In this document: in pieces, positions 45,711 to 53,959 of the stretch | Numbering within the stretch: the first letter of the stretch is position 1 | Layout: the number at the start of each line of letters is the position of its first letter | Source of the DNA: Fusicatenibacter_A intestinipullorum | GTDB taxonomy: Bacteria; Bacillota; Negativicutes; Acidaminococcales; Acidaminococcaceae | Length of the DNA: 64,000 nt | Direction: 5' to 3' | Assembly: GCA_019117495.1 (NCBI GenBank) | Contig: DWZP01000004.1 | Location: 140,242 to 204,241 of the forward strand | The notes under the pieces: generated by a model | What the model was told of the DNA's origin: nothing | Databases searched by the model: none | What the model saw: the letters and a program-made list of their open reading frames with translations, nothing else | Translations under genes and position numbers: made by a program

Positions 45711-46862
45711 TTATTTTGCAAGCTGTTCTTTTAAATAGTTTTCTGCTGCTTCCAGCTGAGTGTCTTTCATGCTTTGCAGGTCAAACTCAACCTCAACATC
45801 AGGCTTAATGCCGGTGCCGTGAATGGAACGCCCGCTCGGCGTATAATATTTGGCTGTTGTAAGTTTCAGCCCTGTATTTTCGCTTAATTTATAAACGGAT
45901 TGAACAGAACCCTTGCCAAAAGTCTGCACGCCGAAAAGTTTGCCCGCGCCGGTATCCTGCACCGCACCGGCAACAATTTCAGCCGCACTGGCGCTGCCGT
46001 GGTCAACAAGCACAGCCAGCGGATACTTAACTTTTTCAAGGTTTGATTCTTCCACAAAGGTATTGCCGCTGCGGTCCTTAATAGACACCACCGTGCCTTT
46101 GGGAACAATGTACTGCGCAACTTTTACGCATTCGCCCAAAATGCCGCCGGGGTTATGGCGCAAATCAAGCAGCAGGGCCTGCATGCCTTCTTTTTCAAGC
46201 TCTATATACTTTTTGGCAAAATCGGCGCCGGTCTGTTCGTTAAATACCGAAATGCGTATATAACCGATTTTTGTACCGGGCAGCATCTGCCCGCCTACCG
46301 ATTCTACCTTAATATCGCCGCGGATAACGCGCACTGTGCGCTCTGCTCCGTCTGCGCTTTCAAGAAGCAGTTCCACTTCCGTGCCCTGTTTGCCGCGTAT
46401 TTTGGCAACAACATCCTCCAGCTGCATACCGTCAACATTCGTACCGTCAACAGCAAGAATTTTATCTCCGGCTTTTATTCCGGCTTCGTCGCCAGGTGTT
46501 CCTTTCATAGGCGCAACTACAACAAAATCATCGCCTTTTTTACCAAGAACAACACCAATACCGCCAAAAACACCGTCCGTCAAATCAGTAATTTCGCTGA
46601 AGCTTTTTTTGTCAAGGTAAGCGGAATACGGGTCGCCCAAAGCCTTAACCATGCCGGAAGTAGCACCGTCAAACAACTTTTCGCTGTCAACCGGCTCCAC
46701 ATAGTTATCACGCACGGTAACAAGTGTTTTTAAAAATACCATGCCTCCGGCAGAACTGCCGGCCGCTTTCTGCACCAAGGCCATGATAACGGCCAGGGTA
46801 ATTACTGCTGTACAGGCACATGCCAGCAGCAAAGTTAAAAAATTAAACCTTTTTTTCAGCAT
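45711..46862 (-). CDS. C-terminal processing peptidase (S41)
   Basis: A 383-aa S41 serine protease anchored by an N-terminal membrane segment (about 10-30). Then follows a PDZ domain (about 95-180) with L-D-K-K-S-F-S-E-I-T-D before it, and the catalytic domain with the nucleophile Ser in GSASAAE (289-295) and Lys317 in TFGKGSV. It is expected outside the cytoplasmic membrane, trimming C-termini of envelope proteins. Its place between the M23 activator and the SH3 protein fits control of cell-wall hydrolases, as for CtpA/CtpB homologs. Confidence 0.93.
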   Translation of the reverse strand: MLKKRFNFLTLLLACACTAVITLAVIMALVQKAAGSSAGGMVFLKTLVTVRDNYVEPVDSEKLFDGATSGMVKALGDPYSAYLDKKSFSEITDLTDGVFGGIGVVLGKKGDDFVVVAPMKGTPGDEAGIKAGDKILAVDGTNVDGMQLEDVVAKIRGKQGTEVELLLESADGAERTVRVIRGDIKVESVGGQMLPGTKIGYIRISVFNEQTGADFAKKYIELEKEGMQALLLDLRHNPGGILGECVKVAQYIVPKGTVVSIKDRSGNTFVEESNLEKVKYPLAVLVDHGSASAAEIVAGAVQDTGAGKLFGVQTFGKGSVQSVYKLSENTGLKLTTAKYYTPSGRSIHGTGIKPDVEVEFDLQSMKDTQLEAAENYLKEQLAK

Positions 46863-46886
46863 TTATGCCCCTCCAATTGCAGCCCA

Positions 46887-48020
46887 TTACGGCAGATAGT
46901 TCATCGGGTCGGTAAGTTCACCGTTCAGGCGTGCTTCAAAATGGCAGTGCGGGCCGGTAGACCAGCCGGTGCTGCCTGCAAGCGCTATCGTCTGGCCCTG
47001 CTGCACATACTGGCCTTCAGATACCCACAGCTCACTGTTATGCCCATACAAACTTACAAGCCCGCCGCCATGGTCAATCATTACGCAGTAGCCATAACCG
47101 CCCAGCCAGCCGGAATATACAACCGTGCCGCTGTCTGCCGCGGCAATAGGCGTACCGGTATCACAGGCAATATCATAACCGGAATGGTAACGGGTAGTAC
47201 CGAAAATAGGATGTGTGCGCCAGCCATAGTAGGAAGTAATTTCGCCCTGCACCGGCCAGATAAATTTGCCCGTGCCTCCGCCGCCCGGCATACCGCCCGC
47301 ATTTTGCAGGCTGCGCAGCATGCTGGCGATGTTTTCGCTGATAGCGGCAAGGCGGTCGTACTCGCCTTCAACCTGGCTGCGTTCTTCTTCGGCAGCATAT
47401 AAAAGCTGCGCTCTTTCTTCTCGCCGTGCTTCTGCTTCCTGGCGTTTTACTTCAAGCTCTGCCCTTAAAGCATCAAGCTCCTTGGTCTGGGCATCAAGTT
47501 CTTTCTGCCGCTTTTCAATTTCAGCCATTGATTTGTTAATGGCATCAAGCATTGCAATATCGCGGCTGATTATTTTTTGCAGCAGGAACATACGGGACGA
47601 AAAATCGGAAAAATCCTTCGCACCCAAAAGTACGTCCAGATAGTTAATCTGTCCGTTGATATAAATATCGCGCAGACGCTTTTTAAAAATGTTCATCCTG
47701 CGTTCAAGGTTGGCTTTTTCTTCTGCCAGTTTAGCCTGATTATCGGCAATGGCAGCGTCAAGTTCTGCCTGGCGGGCATTAATTTCATCAAGGCGTATCT
47801 GCAGCTGGCGCAGTTCACTTACTACTTCTTCCATGCGGCTGCTGGCCGCATCGGCCGCACGCCTTGCTTCTTCGCGCTGCGCTTCCATATCGCGCATCTG
47901 CTGCTGCACCCTGTCATATTCAGCTTGTTTTTCAGAAAGTTCGTCGGCGTAACCATGCAGCACCGGCAGGCCTGCAACACATGCCGCCAGAACTGCCGCC
48001 AGAACTTTACTTTTCAACAT
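46887..48020 (-). CDS. Coiled-coil M23 peptidoglycan hydrolase/activator
   Basis: A signal peptide (about residues 1-24), a long coiled coil (about 25-245) and a C-terminal M23/LytM domain. Zinc-site residues look intact: H-S-G-Y-D in TRYHSGYDIACDTGTPI and the H-x-H in GPHCHFE. This suggests endopeptidase activity, unlike degenerate EnvC. The coiled coil is the part expected to contact FtsEX, which is encoded immediately upstream. The ATG at 48020 follows GGGAGG; a TTG at 48038 does not fit. Confidence 0.92.
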   Translation of the reverse strand: MLKSKVLAAVLAACVAGLPVLHGYADELSEKQAEYDRVQQQMRDMEAQREEARRAADAASSRMEEVVSELRQLQIRLDEINARQAELDAAIADNQAKLAEEKANLERRMNIFKKRLRDIYINGQINYLDVLLGAKDFSDFSSRMFLLQKIISRDIAMLDAINKSMAEIEKRQKELDAQTKELDALRAELEVKRQEAEARREERAQLLYAAEEERSQVEGEYDRLAAISENIASMLRSLQNAGGMPGGGGTGKFIWPVQGEITSYYGWRTHPIFGTTRYHSGYDIACDTGTPIAAADSGTVVYSGWLGGYGYCVMIDHGGGLVSLYGHNSELWVSEGQYVQQGQTIALAGSTGWSTGPHCHFEARLNGELTDPMNYLP

Positions 48021-48034
48021 GCGCAGCCCTCCCG

Positions 48035-48922
48035 TCAAACGCGCAGGAATTTGCGCAAAGATACGTAACTGCCGGCCGCACCGATAGCTGTACCGCTGAT
48101 GATAATAAACAAATCAACATAAATCAGCATCGGGTAAGGAGGCAGCATCGGCAAAAACGCCAGCGTGGAATAAATACGCGACAGCAGTGCCGAATAAGAA
48201 ATATCTATTATGGTAATGGAAATAAGCGAACCGAAAAAGCCCAGCGTCATGCCTTCCAGCATAAACGGCCAGCGGATAAACCAGTCGGTTGCGCCTACGT
48301 ATTTCATTATGTTAACTTCGCGCCTGCGGGCAAAAACCGTCAGGCGGATGGTGTTTGCAATAATAAACAGCGTTGCAAAAGCAAGCAGCACTACCAGCAG
48401 AATACCGCCGATACGCAGTATTTTGGTAATCTGAAACAGCTGCTCAACAACTTCCTGCCCGAATTTTGCGGTTTCCACGCCTTCCATCTCGCCTATCTGC
48501 GGAGTAAGCTCGGCTATGCGTTCAGGAGCGTCCACTTCCACTTCAAAATAATACGGGAATGGATTATCCGTGCCAAGCGAGTTAAGCAGGTTCTGCTGTT
48601 CGCCAAGGCGTTCTTTAAAGCGCTCCAGCGCTTCTTCTTTGGTAACCGGAGTAACTTTTTCAACACCTGGAAGCCCTTCCAGTTTGGTACGCGTTGCATC
48701 AAGCACATCGCCGTCTGCTTCGTCCTGCATATAAACGGTTATCTGTACCTGGCTTTCCAGATATTGGGCAAGGTTATTGGTGTTTAAAAATAATAAAAGA
48801 AACATACCCAAAACCAACAGCGACAAAGCAACGGTCGATACAGAGGCTACGCTCATCAGGCCGTTGCGCCGTATGGATTTATATGTTTCTCTTACAAAAT
48901 ATTCTTTCGTACTAAGACTCAT
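48035..48922 (-). CDS. ftsX: Cell-division permease FtsX
   Basis: Membrane partner of FtsE. About 295 aa with four membrane segments (one near the N-terminus, about 24-46, and three in the C-terminal half). A large extracytoplasmic loop (about 50-165) would contact the M23 activator. The ATG at 48922 is chosen because it follows GGAG; it lies 11 nt inside ftsE, and a longer start at 48970 has no site. Confidence 0.94.
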   Translation of the reverse strand: MSLSTKEYFVRETYKSIRRNGLMSVASVSTVALSLLVLGMFLLLFLNTNNLAQYLESQVQITVYMQDEADGDVLDATRTKLEGLPGVEKVTPVTKEEALERFKERLGEQQNLLNSLGTDNPFPYYFEVEVDAPERIAELTPQIGEMEGVETAKFGQEVVEQLFQITKILRIGGILLVVLLAFATLFIIANTIRLTVFARRREVNIMKYVGATDWFIRWPFMLEGMTLGFFGSLISITIIDISYSALLSRIYSTLAFLPMLPPYPMLIYVDLFIIISGTAIGAAGSYVSLRKFLRV

Positions 48923-49598
48923 AGCCGTATACTCCTTTTGCATCATCGCGCACAATATGTCCGTGCTCAATGGCTATAACCCTTTTTTCCATTTCATCAA
49001 CTATTTCCCTGTCGTGCGTAGCCATTACAATAGTGGTTCCGCTTTTGTTTACCTCGCGGAAAATATCCATAATTTCCCAGCTGGTTTCCGGGTCGAGGTT
49101 GCCGGTAGGTTCATCGGCTATTAAAAGGATAGGGTCGTTAACAATGGCGCGTGCAATGGCAATGCGCTGCTGTTCACCGCCGCTGAGCTCGGTAGGATAA
49201 GCATGCGCACGCTTGCGCAGCCCTACAAGGTCAAGCACATCATTAACGCGGCGTTTGATTTTGCGGTACGGGGTTTCGATAACCTGCATAGCAAACGCAA
49301 CATTGTCATATACGGTACGGTCAGGCAGCAGGCGGTAATCCTGAAAAACTATGCCCAGCTGCCTTCTGAAATACGGAATTTCCTTATCTGTCATTTTTAC
49401 AAGGTCATGCCCGTTTACGATAACTTTACCGCTGGAAGGCAGAACCTCACGGAACAGCATTTTAAAGAAAGTAGACTTTCCTGCGCCGCTCGGGCCTACA
49501 ATAAAAACAAATTCGCCCTGCTCAATACGGACGTTAATATCCTGCAAAGCGACTGAACCGCCTGGATAAATTTTGCTTACGTCTATCATTTCCAGCAT
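48912..49598 (-). CDS. ftsE: Cell-division ABC ATPase FtsE
   Basis: About 228 aa. Walker A G-P-S-G-A-G-K-S-T (about 36-44), signature L-S-G-G-E-Q-Q-R near 138, Walker B LIADEPTGNLD near 158 and H-loop ATHDREIV. The second residue string MLEMIDVSKIYPGG is the usual start; the ATG at 49598 follows AAAGGAG, whereas 49616 is inside csaB. FtsEX regulates peptidoglycan hydrolysis at the septum. Confidence 0.95.
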   Translation of the reverse strand: MLEMIDVSKIYPGGSVALQDINVRIEQGEFVFIVGPSGAGKSTFFKMLFREVLPSSGKVIVNGHDLVKMTDKEIPYFRRQLGIVFQDYRLLPDRTVYDNVAFAMQVIETPYRKIKRRVNDVLDLVGLRKRAHAYPTELSGGEQQRIAIARAIVNDPILLIADEPTGNLDPETSWEIMDIFREVNKSGTTIVMATHDREIVDEMEKRVIAIEHGHIVRDDAKGVYGYES

Positions 49599-49612
49599 AC
49601 GGCCTGCTCCTT

Positions 49613-50707
49613 TCATTCTTCACCGCGCAGCAGCGCAAAAGTTCTTTCCAAATTAAGCTGTGCCTTACTGCGCAGCTGCTCCATCCGTTCATTCTGTACA
49701 ACCGGCGGTTTGCACCACGCGGCTTTAAGTACGTTTACAAGCTGCTCTTTCTTTATACCGTCCACGCTTCCGGCAAGCACCCCACCGGCGGTATTTACAA
49801 ATGCGTCAACCTTTGGGTCGTACGAGATTGCCAAAAGCGGCACCTTCATAACTGCCGCAAAAACCAGTGCGTGCAGGCGCATGCCCAAAAGCAGCTTAAA
49901 ATTGCCTATCAGTGATAAAAATTCTTCCGTGTTATATGCGGAATCCAAAAAATAAATGTCTTTTTCGTCTTTTAAAAAGCTGTTAACGGCAGCACAGCTT
50001 TTTAAATCTGCCGGATATTGAAGCGGCAAAAGCACTATCTGCGCGTCATGCTCCGATTTAAACTGTTTTAAGGCAGCTGCAATTACCTTAAAGCAATTTA
50101 TATCATTTGCCCACGGGCGCACGGAAATACCAAGCACCGGCCTGTTAATGTCAATACCGGCATTTTGCAGTATTTTCTGCCCTATGGTTTTATCTGCAAC
50201 TGGCAAAGCCAGTACAGAATCGGCAGTTACAATAATATTTCTGCCGCTGAGGCCCATTTTTAAGAGTTCAGTCTGCGAATCTGCATCTCTTACAGTAATT
50301 AAATCCGCCTTACTGCAGACAATTCTTGTCAGCTTTCTTGCCAGCGTATTGCGGATTGGGCCAATGCCGTGCGAATACAGCATAACCTTTTTGCCTGCCA
50401 TTTTACCCATAAGAATGATGAACAGATAATAAAAAAGGCTTCGCAGGCTGGTTACATCCTGCAAAAGGCTGCCGCCGCCGCTTAAAAGCATATCGGCATT
50501 TTTTACGGCACTGTATATTTTAAAAAAGTTAAAACGGTAAATGCTTTTTACTTTATGTTTGGCAGATGTTTCGGCAGGATTGCCGGAAATAACCGTCAGG
50601 TCAATTTCCGGCTGTACGCCGCGCAAAGCCCTTACAATTGATGTAAGCATGGCTTCGTCACCCGCGTTGGCAAATCCGTAATATCCGGAAATGACAATTT
50701 TATTCAT
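49613..50707 (-). CDS. csaB: Polysaccharide pyruvyl transferase CsaB
   Basis: A 364-aa CsaB-type enzyme that adds pyruvyl groups to cell-wall polysaccharide, which SLH-domain proteins recognise in Gram-positives. N-terminus ISGYYGFANAGDEAML is diagnostic, followed by L-S-G-G-G-S-L-L-Q-D and R-L-H-A-L-V-F-A-A near residue 278. It overlaps DUF5693 by 8 nt and ends 4 nt before an alternative ftsE start. In Negativicutes the wall polymer it acts on is not established, so the substrate is uncertain. Confidence 0.9.
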   Translation of the reverse strand: MNKIVISGYYGFANAGDEAMLTSIVRALRGVQPEIDLTVISGNPAETSAKHKVKSIYRFNFFKIYSAVKNADMLLSGGGSLLQDVTSLRSLFYYLFIILMGKMAGKKVMLYSHGIGPIRNTLARKLTRIVCSKADLITVRDADSQTELLKMGLSGRNIIVTADSVLALPVADKTIGQKILQNAGIDINRPVLGISVRPWANDINCFKVIAAALKQFKSEHDAQIVLLPLQYPADLKSCAAVNSFLKDEKDIYFLDSAYNTEEFLSLIGNFKLLLGMRLHALVFAAVMKVPLLAISYDPKVDAFVNTAGGVLAGSVDGIKKEQLVNVLKAAWCKPPVVQNERMEQLRSKAQLNLERTFALLRGEE

Positions 50708-52784
50708 TACCCAAATATCTCCTTTGCCACTTCTGCAAATAAGGCATTAACAAATTAAGCACAACTACTGCTGCTATGCCTATTACGGCGCCAAGCCAGT
50801 AGCCGTCCAGCGCACGGATATAGCTCATGATAACCGGCGTGCGCATATGTGCAAAGGTCTGCACAAGGCTGCCCTGCCCGATAACCGCTCCTGCCACAAG
50901 TATCATCTGCCACAGGCGCGGAGCTTTGTAATAAGCTGCGTAAGCCGCTACAAAAAAGGCGGGATGCCCAATCATAAATTCTTTGGTGCGCGGGCGTGCA
51001 TACATCAGCTGTTCCAGCAGGGCACGCATTTTAAGCTCAATGCCCAAAACGGGAACACCGGAAGTATGGCCGCTGCGGCCTACAAAAATATAAGCTACAA
51101 AAGCCAGAACACCCAGAATAAATAAATGTTCAAGTTTAATATGGGTCGATAAAAGATAACGGATATCGGCAATAAGGCCGCCGCCAGTTTTGCCGCCGAA
51201 AATATTAAAACGTTTGACATACCATAACAGCATTAATAATACCGGCATAATAAACGTTAATTTTACGCCGCGGTAAATGTCAATTTCCAAAAAGAAACGG
51301 ATATCGCCCAAAAGTGCGGAAATCATTGCCGCACCGCACAAGGACATGGCAACTGCCGCGCCAAGCTGCACGGTAGTGCGCATTAAAAACTGCACCATAC
51401 ATTTGCAGCGTACTTTTACGCTTTCCCACCATTCCACAACTACAATCATTGAAAGTACCGGGAACACGCAGGCAGAAACAAATGCCAGAAGCTGCCTCGG
51501 CAAAGGCGAAGCCATTTTTACAACCAATGCAGCGGCTGCTGCACCAAAAACAGCAAACAGAATATACTGCAATTTACTGCCAAGCCCCAAAAGCAGCGCA
51601 AGATACATTACGCCTGCTGCAACAACGGCAAGTGCAGGCAGCACCAACAGCATTTTATCGGGGAAATATGCCTGATAGCCATTGGCATCCGCGTTAAACA
51701 CACCGCTGGTGCCAAGCTTAAAGCCGCGCGAATGAACATCAGCGGCAATGCTCTTAACATAATCAAGGTTAAGCTCTAAAATATCCTGCCCGTTCTGCGG
51801 CAGCATAAAAGGTTTAATATAATTAATGCGGATATTGCGTTCTTCATCGGTAAGTGCCCAGCGGCGCAAAGCCTCGGGCATTTTCAGCTTGCGCTGTTCG
51901 GCCTTGTCGATAATATAAGAACGCGCTGCCTGATAATCCATTTTTTCCGCCATGGGAATAAGGCCTTCCATAGGCGCAAACTGGAGCTGGGTATAATGTT
52001 CAACCATGCCGAAAACCATGTTATGGCTTAACAATTTTCCGGCCATGTAGTCGAGTTTATCGGGGAAACCCACTACTTCCTTGCCGCAGCCGATATAAGA
52101 AACAACATTTGCGCCGGATTCATCAATACGGCTGAAAATGCTGTCTATCTGCTGTTCCGTTACCGGCAGATAATTTTGCGGGCGGACGATAACGTTAAAC
52201 CCGGCAGCTGCAATCTGGCGCATTTCTTCGGTGGAAAGGCCAAGAGGCGCCTGCATCAGCGGCATTTTGGTGTCGTAGTTGTCGCCTTCAATAATGCGCG
52301 GATCGCCCAAAACACGGATAATACGCGGAGATTCACTCACAACGGCAATACGTTCCGGCGCATAGCGCAGATACAGGTCTTGCTCTGTTTCTTTAAAAGT
52401 TACAGGCGATTTTCCCTCTGTAATATAAACAGCGTCGGGAATTATATCCTGCTGCTGCAAAGCCGCAAACTGCGTTCCGGCAGTTCCGCCATGCAAAAGT
52501 TCACGCCCCGGAGCAGCATAAACAAGCCCTTTGTTGTCAAGTTTTTGCAGGGTAGTGTCAAAAACTATCAGCGAAGTAACACCGGCATCTTTAAAATCTT
52601 TCAATACGGAATCAAGCGGCAGACCTTCCCAGTCGGCAAGTTGCTGCAGGCCTTCGTATTCCATAGCCATTTCTACGGTATTGTTTTTTTCTTCTATTTC
52701 ATATCTGCTGTAATTAAGCCATAAAGCACAAACAAGCCCTATAACAATAACTGCCAGCAAAACCGGATTATAACGGCTTTTCAT
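50700..52784 (-). CDS. DUF5693-family membrane protein
   Basis: About 694 aa. One N-terminal membrane segment (about 7-25), then a long extracytoplasmic region (about 30-385), then seven or more membrane segments in the C-terminal half (about 390-690). The family is usually found beside csaB and its function is not known to me; a role in S-layer or cell-wall polymer assembly is inferred from that pairing. The ATG at 52784 has a GTGGAG site; a GTG at 52796 overlaps that site. Confidence 0.85.
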   Translation of the reverse strand: MKSRYNPVLLAVIVIGLVCALWLNYSRYEIEEKNNTVEMAMEYEGLQQLADWEGLPLDSVLKDFKDAGVTSLIVFDTTLQKLDNKGLVYAAPGRELLHGGTAGTQFAALQQQDIIPDAVYITEGKSPVTFKETEQDLYLRYAPERIAVVSESPRIIRVLGDPRIIEGDNYDTKMPLMQAPLGLSTEEMRQIAAAGFNVIVRPQNYLPVTEQQIDSIFSRIDESGANVVSYIGCGKEVVGFPDKLDYMAGKLLSHNMVFGMVEHYTQLQFAPMEGLIPMAEKMDYQAARSYIIDKAEQRKLKMPEALRRWALTDEERNIRINYIKPFMLPQNGQDILELNLDYVKSIAADVHSRGFKLGTSGVFNADANGYQAYFPDKMLLVLPALAVVAAGVMYLALLLGLGSKLQYILFAVFGAAAAALVVKMASPLPRQLLAFVSACVFPVLSMIVVVEWWESVKVRCKCMVQFLMRTTVQLGAAVAMSLCGAAMISALLGDIRFFLEIDIYRGVKLTFIMPVLLMLLWYVKRFNIFGGKTGGGLIADIRYLLSTHIKLEHLFILGVLAFVAYIFVGRSGHTSGVPVLGIELKMRALLEQLMYARPRTKEFMIGHPAFFVAAYAAYYKAPRLWQMILVAGAVIGQGSLVQTFAHMRTPVIMSYIRALDGYWLGAVIGIAAVVVLNLLMPYLQKWQRRYLGNE

Positions 52785-52807
52785 TGCTATCTCCACCCAT
52801 TAGCCAG

Positions 52808-53918
52808 TTAAATTTTCTTTTGCTGTGACCTTAAATAAGCCTCAATAAACATATCCAGTCCGCCATCCATAACAGCCTGTACGTTGCCGGTTTCGGCACC
52901 TGTACGGTGGTCTTTAACCATTTTATACGGCTGGAAAACATAGGAGCGTATCTGGCTGCCCCATTCAATGTCCTGGTAATCACCTGCAATATCGTTTTTC
53001 AGCGCTTCCTGTTTGGCACGTTCATATTCGTACAGTTTGGCGCGCAGAAGCTGCATGCAGCGTTCACGGTTCTGAATCTGCGAGCGTTCGTTCTGGCACT
53101 GTACGATTATGCCGGTAGGAATATGCGTCATACGCACGGCGGAGCTTGTTTTGTTTACGTGCTGTCCGCCTGCGCCGCTGGCACGGTAAGTATCAACTTT
53201 TAAATCGGACGGGTCGATTTTAATATCGACTGTATCGTCAAGTTCAGGCATAACGTCAACAGCCGCAAAAGAAGTATGGCGGCGTGCGTTGGCGTCAAAC
53301 GGAGAAATGCGCACAAGGCGGTGTACGCCCTTTTCGCTGCGCAGATAGCCGTAAGCATTATGGCCGTTAATTTGAAGCGTAGCACTTTTTACGCCTGCTT
53401 CATCGCCGGGCAGATAGTCCAGCATTTCAATGGCAAAACCCTGGCGTTCGGCATAACGGGTAAACATGCGCAGAAGCATGCTTGTCCAGTCCTGTGCTTC
53501 GGTACCGCCGGCACCGGCATGCAGGGTTAAAATAGCATTGTTGGCATCATATTCGCCGTTTAAGAGCATTCCCAGTTCCAAATGCTCTATTTCTGCTTTT
53601 GCAGCTTCCAGCCCGGCTTCAAGTTCTTCTTCCATGCCGGATTCCGGTTCTTCCAAAGCAAGCTCTACCATAACCTCAAGGTCATCAAGCCTTTGTTCAA
53701 GGTTATGTACAATGCCCACTTCTTCTTTCAGCTGCGTAACAGCCTGGGCGGTTTTCTGCGCGGCATCCGGGTTATCCCAGAAATCCGGCGCACCCATTTT
53801 ATGTTCTAATTCAGCAATGCGGTCCTCTTTGGCAGCGACGTCAAAGAGATCCCCTCATTTCCTCTAATTTTTGCTTCAATGCGGATATTTCGGGTTTGTA
53901 TTCCTCTATCAGCACCAA
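52808..53918 (-). CDS. prfB: Peptide chain release factor 2, with programmed +1 frameshift
   Basis: The gene is in two frames. The first frame reads about 25 codons (ending K-L-E-E-M-R-G-S-L) then TGA at 53843-53841. A +1 shift at CTTTGAC continues as D-V-A-A-K-E-D-R-I-A-E and on to the stop at 52808. An AGGGGA Shine-Dalgarno-like element lies three bases before CTT, as in the known RF2 autoregulatory frameshift. The main body holds the S-P-F peptide anticodon (RISPFDA) and the GGQ motif (GAGGQHVNKT). RF2 recognises UGA, so low RF2 favours the frameshift. The start is uncertain: TTG at 53918 is best spaced from AAGGG, while GTG at 53924 or 53915 is possible. Confidence 0.93.
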
Positions 53919-53959
53919 ATTCACATCCCTTCGTAGGTAATTTATTTTAAATTTTGTTT

